Under the pieces are notes generated by a model that did no database searches, was not told where the DNA came from, and was given only the letters and a program-made list of their open reading frames with translations. A program made the translations under genes and the position numbers. From positions 620,001 through 684,000 of the forward strand of contig NZ_CP119967.1 of the NCBI RefSeq assembly GCF_029543085.1: 64,000 nt of DNA. The letters run 5' to 3'. The DNA comes from Pseudomonas sp. A34-9 (GTDB lineage: Bacteria > Pseudomonadota > Gammaproteobacteria > Pseudomonadales > Pseudomonadaceae). Shown here piece by piece: positions 20,983 through 30,392 of this stretch (positions within the stretch are counted from its first letter, which is position 1; every line of letters starts with the position of its first letter).

Positions 20983-21429
20983 ATGCAACTGATCCTTCTG
21001 GAAAAAGTCACCAACCTGGGCAACCTGGGTGACAAAGTAAACGTTAAGGCCGGTTACGGTCGTAACTACCTGCTGCCTTATGGCAAAGCTACCGCCGCGA
21101 CCCCAGCGAACATCGCTGCGTTCGAAGAGCGTCGTGCCGAGCTGGAAAAAGCTGCTGCAGACCGTAAAGCATCGGCTGAAAGCCGTGCTGCCCAACTGGC
21201 CGAGCTGGAAGTGACCATCACTGCCACCGCTGGCGACGAAGGCAAGCTGTTCGGTTCGATCGGTACTCACGACATCGCTGACGCACTGACCGCCTCCGGC
21301 GTTGAAGTTGCGAAAAGCGAAGTTCGTCTGCCGAACGGCACCATCCGCAACGTGGGTGAATTCGACGTGGCTGTGCACCTGCACGCCGAAGTTGAAGCCA
21401 CCGTACGCGTTGTCGTGGTAGCAGCTTAA
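20983..21429 (+). CDS. rplI: 50S ribosomal protein L9
   Basis: 148 residues. It starts [17 protein letters not shown] and has the [16 protein letters not shown]-domain motif, a long central helix (about 42-75) and a C-terminal domain with [12 protein letters not shown]9 bridges neighbouring ribosomes in polysomes and affects frame maintenance. Last gene of the rpsF operon, ending before a strong hairpin. Confidence 0.98.
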   Translation: MQLILLEKVTNLGNLGDKVNVKAGYGRNYLLPYGKATAATPANIAAFEERRAELEKAAADRKASAESRAAQLAELEVTITATAGDEGKLFGSIGTHDIADALTASGVEVAKSEVRLPNGTIRNVGEFDVAVHLHAEVEATVRVVVVAA

Positions 21430-21474
21430 GCAACACTGATCGGCTGGCGGCTTGTCCGTCAGACGGTTAACATC

Positions 21475-21512
21475 GGGCACGATCCTGTTTACAGGTCGTG
21501 CCCTTTGTCTTT
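21475..21512 (+). terminator. Terminator after rplI
   Basis: GGGCACGATCCTGT pairs with ACAGGTCGTGCCC around TT, followed by a broken T tract (TTTGTCTTT). It lies only 37 bases before the dnaB start, so it may also shape the dnaB leader. Confidence 0.7.
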
Positions 21513-21548
21513 CTGAATTCCCTGTTTTTCCAAACTACACAAGTGGCC

Positions 21549-22946
21549 ATGAACGATATCTCCGCTCCCGAGCAATACGATCTGCAAACCGCTGCCCTGA
21601 AGGTGCCGCCGCACTCCATCGAGGCCGAACAGGCCGTACTCGGTGGTCTGATGCTGGACAACAACGCCTGGGAACGCGTGCTCGATCAAGTCTCCGACGG
21701 CGATTTCTATCGGCATGACCACCGTTTGATCTTCCGCGCAATCGCCAGACTGGCTGATCAGAACTCCCCGATCGACGTCGTGACCCTTGCCGAGCAATTG
21801 GACAAGGAAGGTCAGACCTCGCAAGTCGGCGGCCTCGGTTACCTCGGCGAGCTGGCGAAAAACACGCCATCCGTCGCCAACATCAAGGCCTATGCGCAGA
21901 TCGTCCGCCAGCGCGCGACGTTGCGCCAACTGATCGGCATCAGCACCGAGATTGCCGACAGCGCCTTCAACCCGGAAGGGCGCACCGCCGAGGAGATCCT
22001 CGATGAAGCCGAGCGGCAGATCTTCGCGATTGCCGAGGCCCGGCCGAAAACCGGTGGCCCTGTCGGTGTGAATGACTTGCTGACCAAGGCCATCGACCGC
22101 ATCGACACCTTGTTCAACACCGACAACGCCATCACCGGCCTGTCTACCGGTTACACCGACCTCGACGAGAAAACCAGCGGCCTGCAACCGGCCGACCTGA
22201 TCATCGTCGCCGGTCGTCCGTCGATGGGTAAAACCACCTTCGCGATGAACCTGGTGGAAAACGCCGTACTGCGCAGCGAAAAGGCGGTGCTGGTGTATTC
22301 CCTCGAGATGCCAGGTGAATCGCTGGTCATGCGTATGCTCTCCTCGCTCGGCCGGATCGACCAGACCAAGGTGCGTTCCGGTCAGTTGGAGGATGACGAC
22401 TGGCCGCGCCTGACCTCGGCGGTCAACCTGCTCAATGACCGCAAGCTGTTCATTGACGACACCGCCGGTATCAGCCCTTCGGAAATGCGTGCGCGTACCC
22501 GGCGTCTGGCGCGTGAGCACGGTGAGATCGGCCTGATCATGATCGACTACCTTCAGTTGATGCAGATTCCAGGTTCCGGCGGCGACAACCGAACCAACGA
22601 GATTTCGGAAATCTCGCGTTCCTTGAAAGCTCTGGCCAAGGAATTCAACTGCCCGGTGGTGGCGCTGTCCCAGCTCAACCGTTCCCTCGAGCAACGGCCG
22701 AACAAACGTCCGATCAACTCCGACCTCCGGGAATCCGGAGCGATCGAGCAGGACGCCGACGTGATCATGTTCGTGTACCGCGACGAGGTGTATCACCCGG
22801 AGACCGAGCATAAAGGCATCGCCGAAATCATCATCGGCAAGCAGCGGAACGGGCCGATCGGCTTTGTCCGCCTGGCCTTTATCGGTAAGTACACCCGCTT
22901 CGAAAACCTTGCGCCGGGCAGTTACAACTTCGACGACGACGAGTGA
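21549..22946 (+). CDS. dnaB: Replicative DNA helicase DnaB
   Basis: 465 residues. Hexameric 5'-3' helicase at the replication fork. The N-terminal DnaG-interacting domain starts PPHSIEAEQAVLGGLM. The RecA-like C-terminal domain has Walker A GRPSMGKTTF near 217-226, Walker B MIDYLQLM, and the arginine-finger region ESGAIEQDADVI. No intein or frameshift. The start at 21549 (MNDISAPEQYD) was chosen from the family N terminus; the longer frame from 21498 overlaps the preceding hairpin. Confidence 0.98.
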   Translation: MNDISAPEQYDLQTAALKVPPHSIEAEQAVLGGLMLDNNAWERVLDQVSDGDFYRHDHRLIFRAIARLADQNSPIDVVTLAEQLDKEGQTSQVGGLGYLGELAKNTPSVANIKAYAQIVRQRATLRQLIGISTEIADSAFNPEGRTAEEILDEAERQIFAIAEARPKTGGPVGVNDLLTKAIDRIDTLFNTDNAITGLSTGYTDLDEKTSGLQPADLIIVAGRPSMGKTTFAMNLVENAVLRSEKAVLVYSLEMPGESLVMRMLSSLGRIDQTKVRSGQLEDDDWPRLTSAVNLLNDRKLFIDDTAGISPSEMRARTRRLAREHGEIGLIMIDYLQLMQIPGSGGDNRTNEISEISRSLKALAKEFNCPVVALSQLNRSLEQRPNKRPINSDLRESGAIEQDADVIMFVYRDEVYHPETEHKGIAEIIIGKQRNGPIGFVRLAFIGKYTRFENLAPGSYNFDDDE

Positions 22947-22976
22947 CAGCTGGCCGAAACCATTGCGGCCAGCTGT
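22946..22976. terminator. Hairpin between convergent dnaB and effector gene
   Basis: A perfect 11-base stem, ACAGCTGGCCG with CGGCCAGCTGT, with a nine-base loop at the dnaB stop. There is no clean T run, so termination on either strand is an inference from position. Confidence 0.55.
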
Positions 22977-23007
22977 CCCGTTTCAACGCGTTACCACTGC
23001 CTCCTCG

Positions 23008-26000
23008 TCAGTCGGGCACTGCTTGGTGCTCGCTCAGCTCCTGTCGGCTCAATGTTGCGATCAGTGCCTCTTCTTCGCTTGCAAGCGATTCTTGTAGCGC
23101 CTTGGATCGCGCTTCGTAATCGGCAAACGCAATCGTCTCGGCGGTATGCGCTTCGAAGAGCGCGGCCTGTTGTTCCTGGAACGGCTGACGCAGTGTTTCG
23201 AATTGCGCCTTGTATTTGTGGGTCAGGAACTCCTGCCAGAACTCCCGTGACACCAGTGCGTCGAATTGCGCCGGGGAGTTGTCCAGAGCGATCACGTGTT
23301 CGTACGCAGCATCCAGCTGCGCTTTTGACACACTGATCAGCCTATCGAAGAGCATTCGCTCAGGCTGTCCCGGCAGTTGCAGGCGGTCTTTCAGGCGATG
23401 GCGATAGAAAAGCCTGATTTCCACTTCTTCATGTACACGCGGCCGTGGAGCATCCGCTGCGACTTGGTTGCCCCTCGCTTCGATGAGGGCTGCCTCACGC
23501 TGCGCAATGTCCGCCGAGGCGATTATGTCGACCTCATGCAAGCGGAACAACGCTTTGGACAGCGCCGACAATTGTGGCCCTTGGGATTGATCCCGCGCCT
23601 GGGTACGCGCGTCGTGTGCCATTGCCCGGACTTCCAGATTGGTGAAGGTGAAGGCCGCCCGATCACAGCAGGCCGCTTCGGCCGCTCGATTGAACACTTC
23701 TTTGCGCAGGCGTTCGGACTCCGGGTTGTTTTCGGTGATGCTGTCGATCAGTTTCCACACCCGTCGTTGCAAGTCCTGATGGCCGATAGGCGAATCCAGC
23801 AAGCCTTCAATTGTATTGAACAGGGCATCCGAACCCGGCTGAGCGCGCAGTGTCTGCCATTGGCGTCCTCTGGCGGCCGTCTCCTTTGGTGTGAGCCCTG
23901 CAGTCCAGCGCGATACCTGATTATTCGTTGCTCTTGCGGGAATCGGGGGGACTTGGTTGCGTGCGGTGTCGACCAGATTTCTCATGCCGGTCAGCGGTGT
24001 CTCGGCCTCGATCAGGCGGTTTTCGTATTGAATCAGCCGGGTGCGGGTCGCCTCGGACAGTCGATTGCCGGTGATGTTGGTTACATTGTTGACGCGCACG
24101 GTGTGCGCCAGTCGGTCGTCGGGCGGCGCGATGACCGCATCCGGAATTTCCGTGATCCGGTTGTTGCTCAGGTTGACGGTGTCCAGAAGTGGCTGGTCGG
24201 CAAGGCCGGTCGGGAAAGTGTCGATACCGGTGTTGGCCAGATCGACCGAGCGCAGGTCGATGATCTGGCTGAAGTCCGGGGCGATCCCCAGTCGCGGGTT
24301 TTCATGCAGCCACAGTGCGCGCAGGGTGGTGCGCTCGGACAGGATGCGCGCACTGTCGGCCGTCAGGGAAATCTGGTTCTTCTGTAGAAACAGGCGGGTC
24401 AGACCATGCATTTCTCCAACGGCGGGCGGTAGTTCGCGTAGTTGATTGCGCGACAAATCCAGCCAGCGTACATGGCGGAATCGGGTCAGAAAGCCTTCCG
24501 GAGAAGTGCCCGGATCCATATTGCTCAATTTGAGCGAGCCGACATGACTGAAGTCCACATCGAGGTCCGGCAGGGTAGGCAGCCGCAAGTTGCTGAGATC
24601 CAGCTCAAGGCCGATGGGCGTCCGGTCATTGGCCCGTTTCTGCGGTGTTTCCTTCCTCCAGCATCTGTAGATCCTGGTACTGGCCTCCTCACGGTCGATA
24701 CGGGTTAGCGCGTTGATTGCCACCTGATTGGCTCGAACATACCCCCCACGGTTGCCGCCTCCAGAATAAACCCAGGCGTCGAGTTGAGTCGTCAGCAGGT
24801 TGAATTCCTGTTCAAGGCTGTGGATTTTCGCCACTGCGGCGTCGCCCTCAAAGCTCCAGAGGTATTCCCAGCGTTCCCGGGGTTTCATTTCCGGGAATAG
24901 CCGCAGGTGGCGCTGCGCCGGTGAGTTATCGCTGTCGAACGTCATGTCCTGGACAGAGGCCAGTAGTTCGGGACGTACCCTATGCACGCGCCGCCAGAAG
25001 TTGTCGAAATTTCTCCAGTAATCGGGAGGAAAATCGTTGTTAGTGAGTGATGTGCCTATGTTGATCCGGGCGATCGTCAGCAACTGATCAGGCGCCGGAT
25101 TGAGGAATTGCTGCGGAACTTCATTCAGGCGGTTATTGCGCAAATCAAGCAGTGACAGCTGTGTCTTGTCCTGCAGTCCAGTCGGCCAATGATCGATTCC
25201 CGTGTTGTTCAACATCAAATACTTCAGCCCGGACATGCGGCCGAAGTCGGGTGTCAGCGTCAGCTTCGGATTTTCAGAAAGATTGAGAGTATGCAGATGA
25301 CTCAGGCCACTGAGCGTTGCAGCGCTTTGCTCGTCCAGCTCAATGCGGTTCATGCTCAGGTTGAGGTTAGTCAGATCTTCCATCGCGCCAATGTGCCCGG
25401 GTATCTTTTCAATTCCGGATCGCGTAATGGACAAATGCTTCAGATGGGGAAAGTTGGACAGGAATGTATCAGCATCGCCCGACCAGGTGACGGCGTCGAG
25501 AAAAAGCACTTTGACATGACTGAAATCCACAGAAATAGCCGGCAGTGGCCCGTTGATTGAAGGCAGCTTCAGCTCGCTCCCCGCCACCTGCAGCCAGCTG
25601 CTCTTAATGATGCTGGCGATACGCTGCGCCTGTATTTTCGCCGGGCTGACGACGTCGGACGAGCCGGGCTGACTTTGAGCGACGTAGGCAGCCAGTTGGC
25701 TCTCCAGTAAATCCAGTTCCTGAGAACGTTGGGCAATCCAGGCTGCTGCATCATCCCCCATTGCGATGAATAACTCCCTGGCCTCTTGGGCGTTTTTGGT
25801 TGGATACAGCCGCTGCACGCTGGCTACCTCGGGCATATCACTATCAATCCTGAACGCGCCGGGCAGGCTGTTATTACTCAGTTCCGGGTAATGGGCAGTC
25901 AAACGCTGCCAATACGCTTCGAACTTTCTCCAATAGGCAGCAGGGAATAGATTGCCTTCAATCAGTGTGACGTCATTGATCCGGGCCATCGTTTGCAGCT

Positions 26001-27660
26001 GATCAAGCGCAGGGGTGAGGTTGGCCTTCGGGACCGCCGTCAAGCGGTTGTTACGTAGATCCAGCAGCGTCAACTGCGCTTGATTGAGCAAACCGGCCGG
26101 CCACTGATCCAGTTGCGCGTTGCTCAGGTTCAGTGTCTTGAGTTCGGACATGCCGGCAAAGTCAGGTGTTTTACCTAGCGGATTCCCTGACAGATCCAGA
26201 TACTGGAGCTTGCCCAGAGTGCTCAGTGTTGCCGCCGTTTGCTCATTGAGGGCAATACGGTTGGCACTCAGGTCCAGTTTGTTCAGATTGGCCATGTGCC
26301 CAATGGCGGCGGGCAGCGTATCCAGCTTCGACCCGGTGATGTGCAGCTCCGTCAGACCGGAGAAGTTGCTGAGGAACGTATTGGCGGAGTCTGTCCAGTT
26401 GGGCGATTTCAGCGTCAGTCCCCGGACATGGCTGAAATCCGCGGTCAACGCTGGCAGGGTTTTATCCCCAGTATCCAGCCGGAGTACGCCGATCTCCCGA
26501 CGCCAGCAGCGCTTGATGCCAAGGGCAGCCTGATGCAGGTTGCCTGATGCTGTGCCCGGCGTCGAAGTGGCGGGGTTTTGGCTGATCCAGGTTTTCAGCT
26601 CGGTCTTGAGGGTTTTGTATTCGGTCTCGTAGCGAGCCAGGCCACCTTCGACATCATCCCCCAGGGATCTGATAAAAGCGTCGATGTCGCTCCCCGGAAA
26701 GAGTTTCCTGGCGCGTGATTCCGGGCTGCGCAGACGATTGAAGCGCAGCGACAGCCTGTCCCGCAGGCCGAGACGAGCAGGAGCACTGCTGCCATCGCTG
26801 CGCATCATTCCACCGGCGCCGCCGCCGGCGCCGCCGCCGGCGCCGCCGACGGTGGTGCCGACCCAGCCTTGCACGGCATCGAAAACAATCGGCTCCGACC
26901 TGCCTGGGCGCGTCGCGACATACAGGTTGGCGCTGTCACTGGCCACGGGGTCCTCGCTGCGCACGATGCGCATCACCGTCGCCAGCGGGGTCGAGGCGTC
27001 TGGATCCCGCAGGACCTGATAGGCGTGGTGTTCGATCACCACGTAGAGTTTGTCGTCGAACCGATGGAGGCCGTCGCTGCCGGGTTCTGCGTTGCTGAAG
27101 TCCAGCCTGGTGCGAAACGGCTCCAGACGGGTCTCGCTCAGCGTAAAAGTGATCGGTTCGAAATCTTCAAGCTTGTGCCACCGTCCGCTGTCCGTATCGC
27201 GCAACAGCAGCGGCCCCGAGGCGGTCAATTCGCTGGGCAGCCTGGCCCGGTGCAGGCCTGTTTCCGGGTCCGTGCCGAGCAGTACGACGCCGCCATCGGC
27301 CAGGTCGGCGTAGTGGCGCCCCTTGTGCACCCTCATGCCATCGGCGTTGGCGTCAGGTAACGTGGTTGGCGAGCTGAAGCGGAAAGGTTCCAGCGACTGA
27401 ATGACCGCTGCCGGGGCGTCCAGGGTGGTCAGATTCCCGTTGGTTTCGTGCACCGTCAGCAATGGCGCTGCCGTGATGGCATCGAGGTCGGTTTCTCCCG
27501 GCGTTCGGCCCGGCCGTGTCGGGCGACCGTCAGGGCGCAAGGCGGGCATGTCGATGTCGAAGCGCGTCGGCATATCCAGGTGTGGCACGGGCGTGTCCAG
27601 GGTCGGGCGAGTGTGGACATCGACGGAGCTGTGGCCCCTCCTGGGTGGTGTCATTGGCAT
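23008..27660 (-). CDS. LRR effector with C-terminal NEL-type E3 ubiquitin ligase domain
   Basis: 1550 residues on the minus strand; ATG at 27660 follows AAGGAAG. Residues 1-270 form an N-terminal module shared with the neighbouring gene. A Gly/Ala linker (272-284) follows. Three tandem modules of about 280-305 residues follow at about 316-594, 615-898 and 918-1224. Each starts with a helical segment (LFP or LYP, then GDD or GD), then a DFSHV strand and leucine-rich repeats of LxxLxLxxNxL type, ending in a conserved NNRL/NNRI-xxVP/IP and a YWR-like helix. Residues 1225-1550 resemble the NEL domain of IpaH/SspH proteins: AEAACCDRAAFTFTNLE contains the CxD motif, with C1331 the likely catalytic cysteine and D1333 its acid partner. 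Such enzymes ubiquitinate eukaryotic host proteins after translocation. No secretion system genes are nearby and no signal peptide is seen. Identification of NEL is by motif. Confidence 0.85.
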   Translation of the reverse strand: MPMTPPRRGHSSVDVHTRPTLDTPVPHLDMPTRFDIDMPALRPDGRPTRPGRTPGETDLDAITAAPLLTVHETNGNLTTLDAPAAVIQSLEPFRFSSPTTLPDANADGMRVHKGRHYADLADGGVVLLGTDPETGLHRARLPSELTASGPLLLRDTDSGRWHKLEDFEPITFTLSETRLEPFRTRLDFSNAEPGSDGLHRFDDKLYVVIEHHAYQVLRDPDASTPLATVMRIVRSEDPVASDSANLYVATRPGRSEPIVFDAVQGWVGTTVGGAGGGAGGGAGGMMRSDGSSAPARLGLRDRLSLRFNRLRSPESRARKLFPGSDIDAFIRSLGDDVEGGLARYETEYKTLKTELKTWISQNPATSTPGTASGNLHQAALGIKRCWRREIGVLRLDTGDKTLPALTADFSHVRGLTLKSPNWTDSANTFLSNFSGLTELHITGSKLDTLPAAIGHMANLNKLDLSANRIALNEQTAATLSTLGKLQYLDLSGNPLGKTPDFAGMSELKTLNLSNAQLDQWPAGLLNQAQLTLLDLRNNRLTAVPKANLTPALDQLQTMARINDVTLIEGNLFPAAYWRKFEAYWQRLTAHYPELSNNSLPGAFRIDSDMPEVASVQRLYPTKNAQEARELFIAMGDDAAAWIAQRSQELDLLESQLAAYVAQSQPGSSDVVSPAKIQAQRIASIIKSSWLQVAGSELKLPSINGPLPAISVDFSHVKVLFLDAVTWSGDADTFLSNFPHLKHLSITRSGIEKIPGHIGAMEDLTNLNLSMNRIELDEQSAATLSGLSHLHTLNLSENPKLTLTPDFGRMSGLKYLMLNNTGIDHWPTGLQDKTQLSLLDLRNNRLNEVPQQFLNPAPDQLLTIARINIGTSLTNNDFPPDYWRNFDNFWRRVHRVRPELLASVQDMTFDSDNSPAQRHLRLFPEMKPRERWEYLWSFEGDAAVAKIHSLEQEFNLLTTQLDAWVYSGGGNRGGYVRANQVAINALTRIDREEASTRIYRCWRKETPQKRANDRTPIGLELDLSNLRLPTLPDLDVDFSHVGSLKLSNMDPGTSPEGFLTRFRHVRWLDLSRNQLRELPPAVGEMHGLTRLFLQKNQISLTADSARILSERTTLRALWLHENPRLGIAPDFSQIIDLRSVDLANTGIDTFPTGLADQPLLDTVNLSNNRITEIPDAVIAPPDDRLAHTVRVNNVTNITGNRLSEATRTRLIQYENRLIEAETPLTGMRNLVDTARNQVPPIPARATNNQVSRWTAGLTPKETAARGRQWQTLRAQPGSDALFNTIEGLLDSPIGHQDLQRRVWKLIDSITENNPESERLRKEVFNRAAEAACCDRAAFTFTNLEVRAMAHDARTQARDQSQGPQLSALSKALFRLHEVDIIASADIAQREAALIEARGNQVAADAPRPRVHEEVEIRLFYRHRLKDRLQLPGQPERMLFDRLISVSKAQLDAAYEHVIALDNSPAQFDALVSREFWQEFLTHKYKAQFETLRQPFQEQQAALFEAHTAETIAFADYEARSKALQESLASEEEALIATLSRQELSEHQAVPD
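26813..26849 (-). repeat. 12-bp minisatellite in the linker of the NEL effector
   Basis: Three or so copies of a GCCGCCGGCGCC unit encode the GGAGGGAGGGAGG linker between the N-terminal module and the first LRR module. In-frame unit number could vary without disrupting the gene. Confidence 0.8.
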
Positions 27661-27791
27661 TGCTTTCTTCCTTGTAAGTACACCTGCCAGCGCCCGCGAA
27701 TGGGTGCCGACAGGCGTTCGGCGTCATTGCCTGAATGGTTGCGATGTGGCGTAAAGCCCGGCGCTCGCGCATGGGCGGTGGTTGAGCAGGC

Positions 27792-30392
27792 TCAGGTCAT
27801 CAGGTCGAATATTTTGGTCGCGGTCTTGCGATCGAACGATTGGCGCCAGATGGCGACATGCGGTAACCCGGCCTGTGCATCCCGACGCTGGGCTTCAAGG
27901 CCCCGTCCAGCCTGTTCAAGGGTTTTGAGGTGAGCCCCCTTCTCCGGCTTGAATTTCAACGGCTCTCTGTCGTGCCGGTCGTATTTGAAATGGGCTTCCC
28001 ACAACGCGGCCTTTTCACCGGCACCGTCGTTGATCCGATAAACGTCCAGAAAGTACTTCTCATCGCCCTTGCCGAGCAGCTTGCGATTAACCGTTCTGGT
28101 CACCGTGACTTCGCCGTGATCGAGCAAATAGTTCAGACGCAGGATGTCCAGCACCTGCGGATTTTTGTACATCCGCACCAGCACGCTCTTGCCTGCCGCG
28201 GTCAGCGAGTCGCCTGCCGCTTGCAAGCGTGCGACCAGGCCCAGGATCTCGCTATCGCCAGGTGCATTTTGGTGATTTTTCAACAGTCTGGCCTGTTCGT
28301 GCAGCAGGTCGGCCTGCATGTCCAGATCTTCGATAATGTCCGTGGGATTGTCTTTTCGCGTTTCCCTGGCCTTGGCTTCGGCAAGCCATTCTCCGACCCC
28401 GGCGAGTAACCGGTTGGCGTCCTTGACGAGTTTTGGCCTCGGTGTGTCGGGAATGAGCGGACGAACGGGGCGCCACTCGCCTTGCCTGTTTTCATAACGC
28501 GGGGGTGCAGCGTTCGGCATCAAGGGGTTGGCAACCTTGAGCACCTCGCCATCCGGCGTGCTCTCCGTTTCGCCCACCAGCACCCGATCAGTACCGTGTT
28601 GCCGGGTACGGAACATTTTCTTCCGGGGCGGGGCGTCCACCTTATCCTCGTAGACGGGCTGCTGCGGTACAAAGTCGAAATCGATGCTCTGATCGAGGCT
28701 AGGCAATTCGGCACTCCGGTCGAACGATGCAAATATTTCGCTCAGCCTGTTGTCTATTCTCGTCTCGAAGGGCTCGACCAGGGCAATGATCTCCCGGATG
28801 TACTCAGCCTTGTCGGGAGCGGCGGTGGTCAGTTGAGCTTCGAACTGGCTCTTCTCCATGCGGATTTGCTCGACTGCCAACAGCAACACCAGGGGATTGT
28901 CCAATGCGCTCTGGTTTTTCAGATCTCGCGTAAACATGTCGATGGCCTGAAGCGACTGCATACCTATGTCCGGCGGGTTTACGGGGTCATCCGAATGCAG
29001 ACGCAGATAGAACGACAATTTGCTGAAGTTGATGCGGTCTGCATCGGGCACCTGGGCGGTGATCTCGGCGAGCTCAGGGGCCGCGCCGGGAGACGCCTTT
29101 CTGACCTGATCCATCACCACCTGACGGTCGTCGAGAATCTTCAGTTTCTTGTTCAGGTGCGCGATGGTTTTCTTGCAGTTTTCAACGGTGGCCCCCGTGG
29201 TCTCAGGCCTGACCCGCAGATCCATGATTGCCATGAGTTTGTTGTAGTAATCGAGCCGTTCCATTTGAAAGGTATGCAGCTCCGACTTGTAAAGGCCACC
29301 AGACTTCAAGTGGATCAACCAGTCCTTGTCATCGATCAGCGATTTGACAAAGTCGGCCTGTCTCTTGATGTGCTTGAGGGCATGCACTTCAGCTTTGATC
29401 AACGCCCCGGTTCGCTGTGCGCTGTTCTCGGGCAACTTTTTGGCCTCGTCGTAGAGAACGCCGAACTGTTTATTTGACTCGCTCATGGCAATGTGAGCCT
29501 GATGTGTGGGTTGGTACCTTTGCATCAGCAGGGCTTTGGCGGCTTGCTCGTCGCGCCGCATGCCGCCCGCCAGCCCGACGACGATGGACACCCAGTCGTT
29601 CGCCTCGTTACGCGTAATGGCCAGGCTTTCACCGCTGCGGGTGGCGTGATAGCGATTTTCACCGTCGCTGGCCACGGGATCTGCGGATTTGACGATGCGC
29701 CATACCGGGTACGCCGGCGTTGATGCATCGACGTCATGTATCACCTGATACGCATGACGGTTGATGAGTGCATAGCGTTTGCCCTCGTGGGTATACAAGC
29801 CGTCGCTGGCGGGTTCGACCCCGCTGAAATCCAGCTCTGTGCGGAAGGCTTCCAGACGGCGATCTGTCAACGGGTGGGTGACCGGCTGGACGTCCACCAG
29901 CGTGTACCAGACTCCGCTGTCGGGGTCGCGCAGCAGCACCGGCCCGGAGGCAGTCAACTCGCTGGGTAGCCTGGCCCGGTGCAGTCCGGTATCCGGATCG
30001 GTGTCGAGCAGCGTAAGGCCGCCATCACCCAGGTCAACGTAGCGGCGCCCCCGGTGAATCCGAAAGCCATCGGCGTTTGCGTCCGGCAAGCCCGCTGTAC
30101 TGCCGAGCCGGTATCGCTCCAGCGAAGGGTCGGGCGGTGGGAGGGTATCCGTGGGCACCCTTACCTCAACCACCTCGTGCACCGTTATCATCGGCGCGGG
30201 CGTGATTGCGTCGAGGTCGACGTCTGGGGGGGTTCTGCCAGGTGGCAACGGACGTATGACCTCCAGATCCGGCAAGCCAAAGTTGATCTTGGTCAATCTC
30301 CCTCTGCGGGACAGGTTGGCGTCCGACGTTTGATTCGGCCGAGGGTGAACATCAACAGTGGTGGTGCCCTTGACGGGCAGTTTTGGTGACAT
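27792..30392 (-). CDS. Large effector-like protein sharing its N-terminal module with the NEL protein
   Basis: 866 residues from ATG at 30392 (MSPKLPVKG), behind AAGGATG; the longer frame upstream adds 50 residues without support. Residues 1-279 align almost without gaps to the N terminus of the NEL effector: VDVHPRP, PGRTPPDVDLDAIT, LPDANADG, LPSELTASGPVLLRD at 142-156, and a closing ASDGENRYHATRSGE. Residues 280-760 are mainly charged and helical, rich in K, E and Q, with a proline-rich break at about 610-680. The last 105 residues (RTVNRKLLGKGDEKYFLDVYRI...LWEAHFKYDRHDR) recall the C-terminal domain of large Pseudomonas dermonecrotic-toxin-like proteins, from memory only. No transmembrane helices or signal peptide. 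Function unknown; probable secreted effector or toxin by association. The gene ends 131 bases before the NEL gene and may be cotranscribed with it. Confidence 0.75.
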   Translation of the reverse strand: MSPKLPVKGTTTVDVHPRPNQTSDANLSRRGRLTKINFGLPDLEVIRPLPPGRTPPDVDLDAITPAPMITVHEVVEVRVPTDTLPPPDPSLERYRLGSTAGLPDANADGFRIHRGRRYVDLGDGGLTLLDTDPDTGLHRARLPSELTASGPVLLRDPDSGVWYTLVDVQPVTHPLTDRRLEAFRTELDFSGVEPASDGLYTHEGKRYALINRHAYQVIHDVDASTPAYPVWRIVKSADPVASDGENRYHATRSGESLAITRNEANDWVSIVVGLAGGMRRDEQAAKALLMQRYQPTHQAHIAMSESNKQFGVLYDEAKKLPENSAQRTGALIKAEVHALKHIKRQADFVKSLIDDKDWLIHLKSGGLYKSELHTFQMERLDYYNKLMAIMDLRVRPETTGATVENCKKTIAHLNKKLKILDDRQVVMDQVRKASPGAAPELAEITAQVPDADRINFSKLSFYLRLHSDDPVNPPDIGMQSLQAIDMFTRDLKNQSALDNPLVLLLAVEQIRMEKSQFEAQLTTAAPDKAEYIREIIALVEPFETRIDNRLSEIFASFDRSAELPSLDQSIDFDFVPQQPVYEDKVDAPPRKKMFRTRQHGTDRVLVGETESTPDGEVLKVANPLMPNAAPPRYENRQGEWRPVRPLIPDTPRPKLVKDANRLLAGVGEWLAEAKARETRKDNPTDIIEDLDMQADLLHEQARLLKNHQNAPGDSEILGLVARLQAAGDSLTAAGKSVLVRMYKNPQVLDILRLNYLLDHGEVTVTRTVNRKLLGKGDEKYFLDVYRINDGAGEKAALWEAHFKYDRHDREPLKFKPEKGAHLKTLEQAGRGLEAQRRDAQAGLPHVAIWRQSFDRKTATKIFDLMT

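Noticed and set aside
24041..24445. Open frames on the plus strand inside the NEL effector gene
   Set aside because: They are complementary-frame shadows; the minus-strand gene has continuous LRR and NEL motifs through this interval.
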